The translations under genes were made by a program, and so were the position numbers. A stretch of DNA of 63,505 nt, taken from assembly GCA_031261705.1 (NCBI GenBank), contig JAISJD010000027.1:1-63505 (forward strand), read 5' to 3'. Every line of letters begins with the position of its first letter. The stretch's first letter is position 1. The notes under the pieces are model-generated. The model saw only the letters and a list, made by a program, of their open reading frames with translations, did not search any database and was not told where the DNA came from. The DNA comes from Lactobacillales bacterium (GTDB taxonomy: Bacteria; Bacillota; Bacilli; Lactobacillales; Streptococcaceae). Shown piece by piece: positions 8,242-16,427 of this stretch.

Positions 8242-9459
8242 CTAGTTTACCTTTCGTTCTCTAAATGAAATCATACATCTACAAATAAGCAAAATGAAAC
8301 ATAGACCAATTAAAATAATTGTAGAAAATTCTAGTGTACTCCCATCCATCAATGGAAAAGAACTTGTGTGAAAGCTTACTAATATTTGTCTTGCTTCACT
8401 CGCTTTTTTCCCGTTTATCTCCTCATAATCCGTTGAACCCGCACTTTGTTCATAGGTGCCCTGATTCGCTTCAAAAGGAATTCCTGTTTCCATTAATAGA
8501 TACTCATGCGGAGAAGAAAGCTCCACTAATTCATAATTTCCAGACAACCCTGTGATCTCAAATTTTCCTTGCTGCATTTTATTATCAGGAGAAAAAAGTG
8601 TAATCTGCTCATCATGTATATCTTCCAACCACCTCATTTGCTGCGCTTTTTCATCATAAAATAAATATTTTTCAAAGTTTTTGGAATTGATATTCATATT
8701 CTTCACGACAAATGTAGATTGCTTTTCATTAATAATTTTATTTGTTGAACCATCTACTGTGACAAATTTACGTCCAAAAGTAGTCAATGCCTCTGTATCC
8801 ATACTTAATACTTGTTCTACTCCATTGAAAGTTTGCTGTACATAATTCAACTCCCCGCTATACGCTATATCTGACTGCGCCTTTTGCGTAAGCTTTACCT
8901 CTCCAGTAAGACATAAAAAACTTCCCTCCAGTTCCTTTAAACCAGCCTCCGTTTGAGAGGAAAAAGATTTCGACAATATCGAAAGAGAAAGCCCTTCTTT
9001 TGTTCCTTTGATTTTTATCGGAACATTCGATAATGTCTTGACACTAGAAAGCATAGAAAAATTAGCAACACTTTCCTCAAAAAGCATTTGATTCTCTTTA
9101 ACTATTTCTATTTTGTTAATTGAAATAAGCTCTAATGCCGACTCGTTTTTTAATTTCAACTCCAATGCTTGATAAAAAAACGTGCGATTGCCTTGCTGAT
9201 TTGTTTGTATTTCCGCAAAATTCTCCGGTAAATGAACGTTCCACTGAAAACTTACTGTTTCACCAATGTTTGTTGCAAAAGCATCTATTTGCTCTTCAGG
9301 AACCCTTGAGGACTGAATATAATGTATGTGTTTTAAGTTCTCGTTTTCTATAAATTGCCAACTCATTTCTTCTGCAGTTGCTCTTTCTGATATTGCCACA
9401 GTCAAAAAAAGCACGACAACACAAAAAATCGCCCTATTTCTCAAATCCCACTTCATCAA
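8242..9459 (-). CDS. Pilin-like surface protein with Cna-B domain and degenerate sorting signal
   Basis: A 405-aa predicted exported protein. It starts with a signal peptide (hydrophobic CVVVLFLTVAIS, then ERATAEE). About residues 30-210 resemble the D2-type N-terminal half of Gram-positive pilins. Residues near 230-335 look like a Cna-B/SpaA domain: a Lys in GRKFVTVDG, STFVVKN, then the E-box-like YELVELSSPHEYLLMETGIPFEA, where the Glu would catalyse an isopeptide bond. The C-terminus has a membrane span and a basic RERK tail, as in sortase substrates, but in place of LPxTG there is only FPLMDG. No sortase or other pilin is adjacent. It may be an unusual wall protein, a membrane-retained pilin-like protein, or a decayed pilin gene. 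Confidence 0.6.
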   Translation of the reverse strand: MMKWDLRNRAIFCVVVLFLTVAISERATAEEMSWQFIENENLKHIHYIQSSRVPEEQIDAFATNIGETVSFQWNVHLPENFAEIQTNQQGNRTFFYQALELKLKNESALELISINKIEIVKENQMLFEESVANFSMLSSVKTLSNVPIKIKGTKEGLSLSILSKSFSSQTEAGLKELEGSFLCLTGEVKLTQKAQSDIAYSGELNYVQQTFNGVEQVLSMDTEALTTFGRKFVTVDGSTNKIINEKQSTFVVKNMNINSKNFEKYLFYDEKAQQMRWLEDIHDEQITLFSPDNKMQQGKFEITGLSGNYELVELSSPHEYLLMETGIPFEANQGTYEQSAGSTDYEEINGKKASEARQILVSFHTSSFPLMDGSTLEFSTIILIGLCFILLICRCMISFRERKVN

Positions 9460-9608
9460 AATCCCCCCAATTTTCGATAAATGAAAACTTATGCTCTAAC
9501 TTTCCCCTAACGAAAGTGTCTTTACCTATAAGTATAACCAAAAGCCTCTATTTTTTCGCTTAATTATCAAGGGTTTGCTGTAATTCTTCTTTAATTTTCT
9601 CCACCATG

Positions 9609-9643
9609 AAAAAAGCCGACAAAAAGCATGCCCTCTTTATCGA
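9609..9643 (-). terminator. Terminator of the cysteine desulfurase-DUF1831 unit
   Basis: Minus-strand 12-bp stem (9632-9643 with 9615-9626, several G-U pairs), short loop, then TTTTTT (9614-9609). Confidence 0.75.
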
Positions 9644-9657
9644 CCAATTCATTTAAT

Positions 9658-10005
9658 TTAAATTTCTTCTTTCACAAACACACCGCGGTCAATCATCCCG
9701 TCCATTAGAAAATAAAATTTTTCTTGATTTAATTCATGGTTTGCGTCTTTAAAAATATTCACAGAGCGTAATCCATTCGCCGTTGTGATAGACATTTTTA
9801 ATGTTTTAATATCTTTAGAAACCGTAATTTTCAGTTTAAACCCTTCATTACTTTGCGGTGTTGCTTCTAACGGGCGAATTAATTGAAAGTTCCCTGATTG
9901 TGTTTCTGTGAACCCGTTATCACGTAATGTGTAGCGCTTTGCACTTGGGTTTAGTTTGTATTTGTATTTACTTCCTGAAATCGTTGCGCTTGTTTCAAAT
10001 GCCAT
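9658..10005 (-). CDS. DUF1831 family protein
   Basis: A 115-aa soluble protein matching the DUF1831 family of Lactobacillales (MAFETSATISGSKYKYKLNPSAKRYTL is the typical beginning). Function is unknown. In this order the gene regularly follows a cysteine desulfurase, as it does here with a 68-nt gap, suggesting a role linked to sulfur transfer or that enzyme. I chose the ATG at 10005, which has AAAGGTG 6 nt upstream; an in-frame GTG at 10014 overlaps that site and is less likely. Confidence 0.75.
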   Translation of the reverse strand: MAFETSATISGSKYKYKLNPSAKRYTLRDNGFTETQSGNFQLIRPLEATPQSNEGFKLKITVSKDIKTLKMSITTANGLRSVNIFKDANHELNQEKFYFLMDGMIDRGVFVKEEI

Positions 10006-10073
10006 AGTTTTCACCTTTTTCGTCTAAATTTATTCCTCACTTCATTATACTAAGCAGGCTTTCTTTTTTCTAG

Positions 10074-11225
10074 TTATTTTTTCAAGCGTTGAATCGCTGT
10101 AACTAGCTCTCCTGTAAATGTCGTGATAGCTTCTTCAGTATTTCCATAGCCAAAGCTAATGCGAATGCTTTCCTTAATCGCTGGGTGATTTTCTCCGTAC
10201 AATGCGATTAAAACATGACTTGGGTCAACCGTTCCAGCCGTACATGCTGAACCAGTCGATAAAGCAATCCCCTTTAAATCCATACTCATCAGCAGTAAAT
10301 CACTATTCACTCCAGGAAGATAGAGATTCAAGACGTGAGGTAATTTATTCTTCACATCACCATTGATATGATACTCAATCTCCGCTTTTTCTAAGCTATC
10401 GAGAATAATCGCTTGATAGTTTGCGTAGTGAGCGGCACGTGCGTGTTTTTCATCATCTGTTAATAGCTCTACAGCTTTTCCCATGCCTGTAATGCCAATC
10501 AGATTTTCTGTTCCTGCACGTCGTTTTTCCTCTTGTTCGCCTCCGTGCATAAATTCAGGCAATAAAATCGCATCATTTTTATATAAGAAACCAACACCTT
10601 TAGGGCCGTTCAGCTTATGCGCAGAAACACTCAATAAATCAATCCCTAGCTCATGTGGACGAATATCCACTAATCCATATGCTTGGACGGCATCGGTATG
10701 AAAATAGGCCGGATGATTTTCTAATAGCTCCCCGATTTCCTTTATCGGCATTAAGTTCCCAATTTCATTATTTCCATACATGATAGAAACCAAGATGGTA
10801 TCCTCACGTAATGATTTATTGAAATCTTCTATATTCAAATTTCCATGCTCATCTACTGGAAGATAAGTCACTTCAAAACCAAAATTCTTTTCAAGATATT
10901 CCATTGAATGAAGAACAGCATGATGTTCTATTGCCGTTGTGATAATATGCTTGCCAAGATCTTTGCGAAACAATGCCGTCGAAATAATCGCAGTATTGTC
11001 GCTCTCTGTTCCACCAGAATTAAAAATAATTTCATGTTCCTTTACAGATAAGCTGTTTGCAATGATTTTTCGCATCTCTGTCAGTTGTTTATGTGCTTTG
11101 CGCCCAAAACTATGGATACTTGAGGGATTGCCAAAATTATGTTTCATCACATCTGTCATTACATCTATAACTTCTGGACGTATGGGCGTAGTTGCCGCAT
11201 GATCCAGATAAATTTTTTCATTCAT
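10074..11225 (-). CDS. Cysteine desulfurase (NifS/IscS family)
   Basis: A 383-aa PLP enzyme that removes sulfur from L-cysteine as an enzyme-bound persulfide for tRNA thiolation, Fe-S or thiamine pathways. Visible motifs: YLDHAATTPIRPEV, FNSGGTESDN, the His of TTAIEHHAV, the PLP-lysine segment SVSAHKLNGPKGVGFLY, and the persulfide-cysteine loop LSTGSACTAGTVDPSHV. The start at 11225 has GGGGGA 7 nt upstream; an in-frame start at 11264 is less supported. It is followed by its usual neighbour DUF1831. A more exact identity (for example the tRNA 4-thiouridine or mnmA-linked type) cannot be fixed from this window. Confidence 0.9.
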   Translation of the reverse strand: MNEKIYLDHAATTPIRPEVIDVMTDVMKHNFGNPSSIHSFGRKAHKQLTEMRKIIANSLSVKEHEIIFNSGGTESDNTAIISTALFRKDLGKHIITTAIEHHAVLHSMEYLEKNFGFEVTYLPVDEHGNLNIEDFNKSLREDTILVSIMYGNNEIGNLMPIKEIGELLENHPAYFHTDAVQAYGLVDIRPHELGIDLLSVSAHKLNGPKGVGFLYKNDAILLPEFMHGGEQEEKRRAGTENLIGITGMGKAVELLTDDEKHARAAHYANYQAIILDSLEKAEIEYHINGDVKNKLPHVLNLYLPGVNSDLLLMSMDLKGIALSTGSACTAGTVDPSHVLIALYGENHPAIKESIRISFGYGNTEEAITTFTGELVTAIQRLKK

Positions 11226-11276
11226 TTCTATTCCCCCACTTTTTTCATGTATTCTAACTCTCAATTGTACTAAAAA

Positions 11277-11311
11277 TAAGAAAAAAGGAGAAAAGAATGA
11301 ACTTTTCCCCT
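11277..11311 (-). terminator. Terminator of prs
   Basis: Minus-strand AGGGGAAAAG / CTTTTCTCCT stem (10 bp, one G-U), 6-nt loop, then TTTTT. Confidence 0.7.
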
Positions 11312-11319
11312 ACTTTTGA

Positions 11320-12291
11320 TTAATCCGCATCTTTTTCATAATGGAAGAGTGGACTGATTGGTTCATTATTTTGTAAACGGCAAATGGTTTCCGCTAGAAG
11401 TTTTGCAGTCGTTACAACATGCAAATTCTTAGGACGATGTTCTTCTGAAATAGCGACAGAATCTGTCACAGTAACTTCTTTAATATTTGAACGATTCATT
11501 AAATCAGTGGCATTTGATGAGAAGATTCCGTGTGAAGCACACGCATAAATTTCAGAAGCACCGGCTTTTTCTAAGACATAGGCACCGGCATAGAAAGTGG
11601 TTCCAGAATTTAAAATATCATCTACCATGATGACCTTCTTATTCTTCACTTCCCCGATGACATAGCCACGTGCACGGCCCACGTCATCTTCTTCATGGTC
11701 AATAATTGCAAGCGAAGCATCCAAATATTCTGCTAAAGAACGTGCACGTTTCACTCCTGAATTTTTTGGAGATACCACGACAACCTCATCGCCTTTTAAG
11801 CCAATCGAACGATAGTATTTTGCAAAGAGAGGCATTGTAAACAAGTTATCTTCTGGAATATCGAAGAATCCTTGTACTTGAACAGTGTGCAAATCAAGTG
11901 TCACTAAGCGTGTTGCGCCAGCTTTTACAATCATATCCGCAACGAGTTTCGCAGTGATTGGTTCACGCGGTGCGGCCGTACGGTCTTGTCTAGCATAACC
12001 ATAGTAAGGCATAATCACATTGACGGTACGTGCGCTCGCGCGTTTCATTGCATCAATCATGATAAGTAACTCCCATAAATGGTCGTTTACCGGATAATTC
12101 GTTGCTTGAACAAGGTAAACATCTCGTCCACGAACACTTTCTTCGATATTGATTTGAATTTCACCGTCAGAAAATTGTCGAGAGGATAGCTTTCCTAAGT
12201 TAATTCCCATCTCATCAGCAATCTTTTGCCCTAATTCTTTTGACGCATTCAACACAAACAATCGTAGCTGATCATCAGCCCATTTTTCCAT
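11320..12291 (-). CDS. prs: Ribose-phosphate pyrophosphokinase
   Basis: This enzyme makes PRPP from ribose 5-phosphate and ATP for nucleotide, histidine and NAD synthesis. The 323-aa sequence shows the family features: FSDGEIQINIEESVRGRDVYLVQ, the flexible-loop region YGYARQDRTAAPREPITAKLVA, the LVTLDLHTVQVQGFFDIP metal/ribose site and the PRPP motif VIMVDDILNSGTT. Length is normal. It is monocistronic with promoter and terminator visible. Enterococci often carry two prs genes, and whether this is the main copy cannot be told here. Confident. Confidence 0.95.
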   Translation of the reverse strand: MEKWADDQLRLFVLNASKELGQKIADEMGINLGKLSSRQFSDGEIQINIEESVRGRDVYLVQATNYPVNDHLWELLIMIDAMKRASARTVNVIMPYYGYARQDRTAAPREPITAKLVADMIVKAGATRLVTLDLHTVQVQGFFDIPEDNLFTMPLFAKYYRSIGLKGDEVVVVSPKNSGVKRARSLAEYLDASLAIIDHEEDDVGRARGYVIGEVKNKKVIMVDDILNSGTTFYAGAYVLEKAGASEIYACASHGIFSSNATDLMNRSNIKEVTVTDSVAISEEHRPKNLHVVTTAKLLAETICRLQNNEPISPLFHYEKDAD

Positions 12292-12329
12292 GAGTTTCGT
12301 CCCCTCGTATTTATATTTATTTAATTTTT

Positions 12330-12358
12330 ATTTTACCACTGTCTCGTAAATTTCACAA
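12330..12358 (-). promoter_or_regulatory. Promoter of prs
   Basis: Minus strand TTGTGA (12353-12358), 17-nt spacer, TAAAAT (12330-12335), about 40 nt before the start codon. Confidence 0.55.
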
Positions 12359-12367
12359 AAGCAACGG

Positions 12368-12392
12368 TAAGCATTAAAAGGAAAAATGCTTA
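12368..12392 (+). terminator. Orphan hairpin with T-run in the prs-lipoprotein gap
   Basis: TAAGCATT / AATGCTTA (8 bp) followed by ATTTTTAAATTTTTTT on the plus strand. No plus-strand gene precedes it, so it could end an unseen transcript, be a fossil, or be chance in AT-rich DNA. Confidence 0.3.
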
Positions 12393-12453
12393 ATTTTTAA
12401 ATTTTTTTCACTTGTCATGCCTTATACCGCTTACAAAATTCATATATTAAGCC

Positions 12454-12481
12454 TTTACAAATAGACTTGTTATTATATAAT
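12454..12481 (+). promoter_or_regulatory. Strong promoter of the lipoprotein gene
   Basis: TTTACA (12454-12459), 16-nt spacer, perfect TATAAT (12476-12481), about 47 nt before the start. Confidence 0.75.
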
Positions 12482-12528
12482 AGATAGTGTAAGTTAATGA
12501 TGTATCAATGGAAAAGGAGATTTTATTC

Positions 12529-13119
12529 ATGAAAAACGTGAAATTAGTAACTTTAGCAGCGACTGTCCTTCTTGCTGGCGGTCTTTTAACAGCTTGTGGT
12601 GCAGATAAAAAAGAAGACACAGCTTCTTCCTCTTCTACCACTGAACAAAGTTCTTCAACAAAATCATCAAAAGCAGACGCATTCACAGGAGCAACTGCTG
12701 GTACTGATAACGCAGAAACTTTAGCAAAAGGTCTTGCTGCAAACGGTGCTTGGTTAAACGCTCTTACAAAAGACACGACTTCATCTGAAGACATCACTGT
12801 TGATGGTACTTTCAAAAATGAAGAAGGTAAGGAAGCTCGTGAATTGGCGCTTTACTTATCTGACCCTGACACTCACAAACCAACTGAAACTTATACATTA
12901 ACCGTTCCAAAACTTATCGTAAATTCACCTAATTTCGGTATTGCGCAAGGAACTGTTAAGGGAGATGTAGAAGTGAACGCAGAAGGTTTCCATATGGAAG
13001 GTACTGGTAAAGTAGAGGGAAATGTCACTTTCAAAACACAAGAATTGAAAGACGCTTACGACAAATTACCTGCTGACCAAAAAGGAACAATCACTGGCTC
13101 TGTAGAAGTAGCTAAATAA
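12529..13119 (+). CDS. Lipoprotein of unknown function
   Basis: A 196-aa exported lipoprotein. The signal peptide KNVKLVTLAATVLLAGGLLTAC ends in a lipobox (LTAC), followed by a Ser/Thr/Lys-rich linker of about 30 residues (DTASSSSTTEQSSSTKSS). The remaining domain, about residues 55-196, contains repeated beta-strand-like phrases (DITVDGTFKNEEG, GTVKGDVEVNAEG, GTGKVEGNVTF), suggesting a beta-rich fold. I do not recognise a characterised family. The start at 12529 has AAAGGAG at proper spacing; an in-frame ATG 21 nt upstream (12508) lacks one. A near-consensus promoter suggests strong expression. It is monocistronic. Confidence 0.75.
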   Translation: MKNVKLVTLAATVLLAGGLLTACGADKKEDTASSSSTTEQSSSTKSSKADAFTGATAGTDNAETLAKGLAANGAWLNALTKDTTSSEDITVDGTFKNEEGKEARELALYLSDPDTHKPTETYTLTVPKLIVNSPNFGIAQGTVKGDVEVNAEGFHMEGTGKVEGNVTFKTQELKDAYDKLPADQKGTITGSVEVAK

Positions 13120-13190
13120 TTTTAACAGAAATCCAAAAATGTAGGAGATTGGTCACATACCTTTCTCTTACGCTTTTTTCTTTATGAAGA

Positions 13191-13241
13191 AAAAAATGCC
13201 AATGACAACCTGCTTTAGTCTGTCATTGACACCATTTTTTT
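13191..13241. terminator. Bidirectional terminator between the lipoprotein and feo genes
   Basis: CAATGACA (13200-13207) pairs with TGTCATTG (13221-13228). T-runs follow on both sides (13234-13241 plus; 13196-13191 minus), serving the convergent genes. Confidence 0.7.
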
Positions 13242-13243
13242 AG

Positions 13244-13381
13244 TTATTTAGGAATTTCATCCTTCACCGGACAAGAGCTATGACAATCCCCACAGCCACA
13301 GTCGCGTCCCTTTCTTACACGGTTGACAACTAATGCAATCGCCGAACCAAAAATAAGCACTGATAAAATAATTGTTGCCAT
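13244..13381 (-). CDS. FeoB-associated Cys-rich membrane protein
   Basis: A 45-aa protein reading MATIILSVLIFGSAIALVVN then RVRKGRDCGCGDCHSSCPVK. It has one N-terminal membrane span and a C-terminal tail with four cysteines in CGCGDCHSSC. This matches the small FeoB-associated Cys-rich proteins found after feoB in many Firmicutes; a role as a FeoC-like or electron/iron-handling partner is assumed, not shown. AAGGGGGAAG precedes the ATG. It lies 60 nt downstream of feoB on the same strand and before the shared terminator, so it is probably the third gene of the feo operon. Confidence 0.85.
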   Translation of the reverse strand: MATIILSVLIFGSAIALVVNRVRKGRDCGCGDCHSSCPVKDEIPK

Positions 13382-13441
13382 CTAAACTTCCCCCTTAATC
13401 CAAACCAAAAACTTCATTCTATACATCCCCACAATAAAACT

Positions 13442-15595
13442 TTAAGCTTTTTCAAATGTTGCAAGTGATAAAACTTCTTTTTCTTTCTTCACAGGTTTCT
13501 TGAATATCGCATATAAAATAAATAGAACAACAAACGCTGCTAAACCAGTGCCAATATTCAAATGTCTACCTTCCACAAGCACTGAACCAAATTGATAAAT
13601 GACAAAGCTGACAAGATAGGCTAACCCACATTGATAGGAAATTGCCATGACAGTCCACTTAATATCATTCATTTCCCGATGAATTGCTCCAATTGCTGCA
13701 AAACAAGGAGCACATAATAAGTTAAACACTAGGAATGAATAGGCTGATACCGCAGTAAAGGTTGCTTGTAAAGAGCCCCAAACTTCTGAACCATTTTCTG
13801 AAACTTCATCTAATCCCTTAAACAAGACACCGAACGTTCCAACAACGGTTTCCTTAGCGACAAGCCCAGTAATCGTTGCGACAGTTCCTTGCCAATTTCC
13901 CCAGCCAAGTGGTGCAAAGATTGGTGCCACTGCCCGACCTAGATGAGCTAAAATACTATCATTTGTTTCTACGGCTTGTAATGTAAAGCTATAAGAACTT
14001 AGGAACCAGATGACAATATTCATGACGAAAATAATTGTTCCCGCTTTTTTCGCAAAAGATTTACTTCTTTCAAAGGAGTAGCGGAACACATTTTTCCAAC
14101 CGGGCATATGATAGCTTGGTAGCTCCATAATAAATGGAGAAGTATCTCCCGCAAACAGCTTCGTCTTTTTCAAGGCAATCCCTGAAAGAATAATCGCACT
14201 AATCCCCACGAGGTAAGCAGACGGTGCGACCCAGCTTGAATGTGGGAAGAAAGCTCCTGCAATCAAGGCGATAATTGGAAGTTTGGCTGAACAAGGCATA
14301 AACGTCGTAACCATAATGGTAATCTTACGGTCTTTTTCATTTTCAATTGTCCGACTTGCCATAACACCTGGGACCCCACAGCCAGTCGCAATCAGCATAG
14401 GAATAAAGGATTTTCCAGATAAACCAAATTTACGGAATAATCTATCCATGACAAACGCCACACGACTCATGTATCCACAATCTTCTAAAATTCCTAAGCA
14501 GAGGAACAAGACGGCAATCTGTGGTAAAAATCCCAGAACTGCCCCACACCCGGCAATAATTCCATCTAAAATTAGGCTTTGCATCCAAGGCGCTACTTGC
14601 CACACCTCTAACCAATGAGAAACCGTGTCCGGAATTAATGAACCAAACAATTCATCATTTACCCAGTCGGTGCCCATTGTCCCCACCGTTTGAATGGAAA
14701 CGTAATAAACGAGCCACATCACCAAAGCAAAAATTGGTAAGGCTAAAAAACGATTGGTAACAATTCGGTCAATCTTATCCGAAATGGTAAATCGAATTTC
14801 TTGTTTTTCACTGGAACAGAGCGCAACTAATTGCGTAATAAATTCATAACGTTGATTTACCACAATAGATTCTGCATCATCATTAAATACTTTTTCAGTA
14901 ATTTTGATGATTTCTTCAATTTCTTTCTTTTGAAGTGAGCTTAAATCTAAGGTTTGCAGTACCTGCTCATCTCGTTCAAATAGTTTAATTGCAAACCAAC
15001 GTGCCTGACGAGTGGGAACGGTACTACCTAAGACGTCTAACATCTCTGCAAGAGCTGCTTCCAAACGATTATCATAGGTTGGGTATTGTGGTTCACTTTC
15101 ATAGTCTTGTGCCACCTTGATTGCCTTGGTGACCGCTTGATTCAACCCTCGACCCTTTAAAGCACTAGTTGCAATGACAGGAATACCTAGCCCATAACTT
15201 AGCTTTTCAATGTTTAAGGTACGCTTTTGTTTTTCTAAAATATCAATCATGTTTAAAGCAATGACAACAGGTATCCCCGTTTCCATTAATTGCGTCGTTA
15301 GATAAAGGTTCCGCTCAAGGTTTGTCGCATCTACTACGTCTAAAATGACATTTGGGCGTTGAACCAATAGATAATCCCGAGCAACGATTTCCTCTGGTGT
15401 ATAGGGCGACATGGAATAAATCCCTGGTAAGTCATGTAGTTCAACATTTTTGTTTTTCTTCAAAAAACCACTTTTACGCTCAACGGTTACTCCAGGCCAA
15501 TTCCCAACAAACTGATTAGAGCCCGTCAACGAATTAAACGTACTTGTTTTCCCACTATTCGGATTTCCTGCTAGAGCAATTTCAATTTTTGTCAT
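13442..15595 (-). CDS. feoB: Ferrous iron transport protein B
   Basis: A 717-aa inner-membrane Fe(II) transporter with an N-terminal G-protein domain. G motifs are clear: G1 GNPNSGKT, G2 GVTVERKSG, G3 DLPGIYS, G4 NMID, G5 SALKGRG. A helical spacer follows (about residues 170-275), then two Gate regions (CGVPGVMASRTIENEKDRKITIMVTTFMPCSAKLP and a second around ATITGLVAKETVVGTFGVLF) within multiple membrane spans. The product is somewhat shorter than the Escherichia coli protein, as usual in Firmicutes. Its start overlaps the feoA stop by 4 nt, indicating translational coupling. Confidence 0.95.
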   Translation of the reverse strand: MTKIEIALAGNPNSGKTSTFNSLTGSNQFVGNWPGVTVERKSGFLKKNKNVELHDLPGIYSMSPYTPEEIVARDYLLVQRPNVILDVVDATNLERNLYLTTQLMETGIPVVIALNMIDILEKQKRTLNIEKLSYGLGIPVIATSALKGRGLNQAVTKAIKVAQDYESEPQYPTYDNRLEAALAEMLDVLGSTVPTRQARWFAIKLFERDEQVLQTLDLSSLQKKEIEEIIKITEKVFNDDAESIVVNQRYEFITQLVALCSSEKQEIRFTISDKIDRIVTNRFLALPIFALVMWLVYYVSIQTVGTMGTDWVNDELFGSLIPDTVSHWLEVWQVAPWMQSLILDGIIAGCGAVLGFLPQIAVLFLCLGILEDCGYMSRVAFVMDRLFRKFGLSGKSFIPMLIATGCGVPGVMASRTIENEKDRKITIMVTTFMPCSAKLPIIALIAGAFFPHSSWVAPSAYLVGISAIILSGIALKKTKLFAGDTSPFIMELPSYHMPGWKNVFRYSFERSKSFAKKAGTIIFVMNIVIWFLSSYSFTLQAVETNDSILAHLGRAVAPIFAPLGWGNWQGTVATITGLVAKETVVGTFGVLFKGLDEVSENGSEVWGSLQATFTAVSAYSFLVFNLLCAPCFAAIGAIHREMNDIKWTVMAISYQCGLAYLVSFVIYQFGSVLVEGRHLNIGTGLAAFVVLFILYAIFKKPVKKEKEVLSLATFEKA

Positions 15596-16074
15596 GCTTT
15601 TTCCTCCACTCGTATCGGACTAACTAAGATTAACTCTGCCTCAGATTTCCGAAGAGTCAACTCATATCCACGTAAATTGATTTCAATAGGGTCTCCTAGT
15701 GGTGCTGTTTTACGAATATGTACCTGTACACCACGAGTAATACCCATATCCATCAGTCTGCGCTTCACTTCTCCTGTACCATGAATCCCAACGACTTTCC
15801 CTGATTCCCCCACTCTTAAAACATTTAAAGGTTCCCAAGTTTCTTCGTCTTCTTCGGTATCCATAATTTCGATTAAACGTAAAATTTCTCGATCGAGTGC
15901 AAGACGACTGTTATGAAGTAAAACAATTCCGTTATCTTTATTTATCGTAATTAATGCAATCTTTGCTCCGACAATCAAGCCCAAATCATCTAAATGCTTG
16001 TGTAAACTTCCCGTTGCTTCCACAGATTTAATCAAATATGTTTGTTTAATCTTCGCTTTCTCTAGTGTCTGCAT
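15592..16074 (-). CDS. feoA: FeoA, tandem-domain form
   Basis: FeoA is a small SH3-like partner of FeoB needed for Fe(II) uptake. This 160-aa product is twice the usual 75-80 aa and contains two FeoA-like halves: about residues 5-70 (TGSLHKHLDDLGLIVGAKIALI) and 82-155 (GTGEVKRRLMDMGITRGVQVHIRKTAPLGDP). The second half matches the FeoA core best. Duplicated FeoA of this size is seen in enterococci, so I take it as a normal lineage feature and not as an assembly artefact. It is the first gene of a Fur-regulated operon. Confidence 0.88.
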   Translation of the reverse strand: MQTLEKAKIKQTYLIKSVEATGSLHKHLDDLGLIVGAKIALITINKDNGIVLLHNSRLALDREILRLIEIMDTEEDEETWEPLNVLRVGESGKVVGIHGTGEVKRRLMDMGITRGVQVHIRKTAPLGDPIEINLRGYELTLRKSEAELILVSPIRVEEKA

Positions 16075-16112
16075 ATTCTCTCATCCAATCTTTTTTCTTT
16101 TCCAACCATTCA

Positions 16113-16129
16113 TTGAGAATGATTCTCAA
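16113..16129 (-). promoter_or_regulatory. Fur box of the feo operon
   Basis: TTGAGAATGATTCTCAA is a perfect 8-1-8 inverted repeat matching the Gram-positive 7-1-7 Fur box (TGAxAATnATTxTCA). It lies just downstream of the -10 element, where a bound repressor would block the feo promoter. Iron-dependent repression is inferred. Confidence 0.8.
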
Positions 16130-16139
16130 CCATGTGAAT

Positions 16140-16168
16140 ATTCTATCATTTTTGCCGTGGATTATCAA
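16140..16168 (-). promoter_or_regulatory. Promoter of the feo operon
   Basis: Minus strand TTGATA (16163-16168), 17-nt spacer, TAGAAT (16140-16145). Confidence 0.65.
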
Positions 16169-16281
16169 AGGAATTTTTAGAAAAGTCTAGAAATTTTTTA
16201 TTTGTTCTATGAGAAAATTTTTATTTTATGGATGTTTCACAGAAAAATTCACTATTTCCAACGGTTTCACATTTCAAAAAA

Positions 16282-16328
16282 GCACAACATTTGGTTGCTT
16301 GGAGAAAATTAGACACAAGATATTGTGC
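16282..16328 (+). promoter_or_regulatory. Tandem NrdR-box-like sites upstream of nrdH
   Basis: ACACAAGATATTGTGC (16313-16328) matches the NrdR box (ACACwATATATwGTGT) well; GCACAACATTTGGTTG (16282-16297) is a weaker match exactly 31 bp upstream, the in-phase spacing typical of NrdR box pairs. They lie just upstream of the -35 element. The nrdR gene itself is not in this window. Confidence 0.65.
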
Positions 16329-16335
16329 TAATGAA

Positions 16336-16364
16336 TTGACTTTTCGCTTTGAATTTCATATGCT
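16336..16364 (+). promoter_or_regulatory. Promoter of nrdHIEF
   Basis: TTGACT (16336-16341), 17-nt spacer, TATGCT (16359-16364). Confidence 0.6.
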
Positions 16365-16427
16365 AGTAACATACTCAAACAACGAAAATTCTTGTTTGAA
16401 ATTTTACGGATAAAAGAGGGACTAATA

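Noticed and set aside
15592-16074. FeoA of double length as a novel fusion
   Set aside because: Tandem FeoA domains of about 160 aa are known in enterococci, so this is not new.
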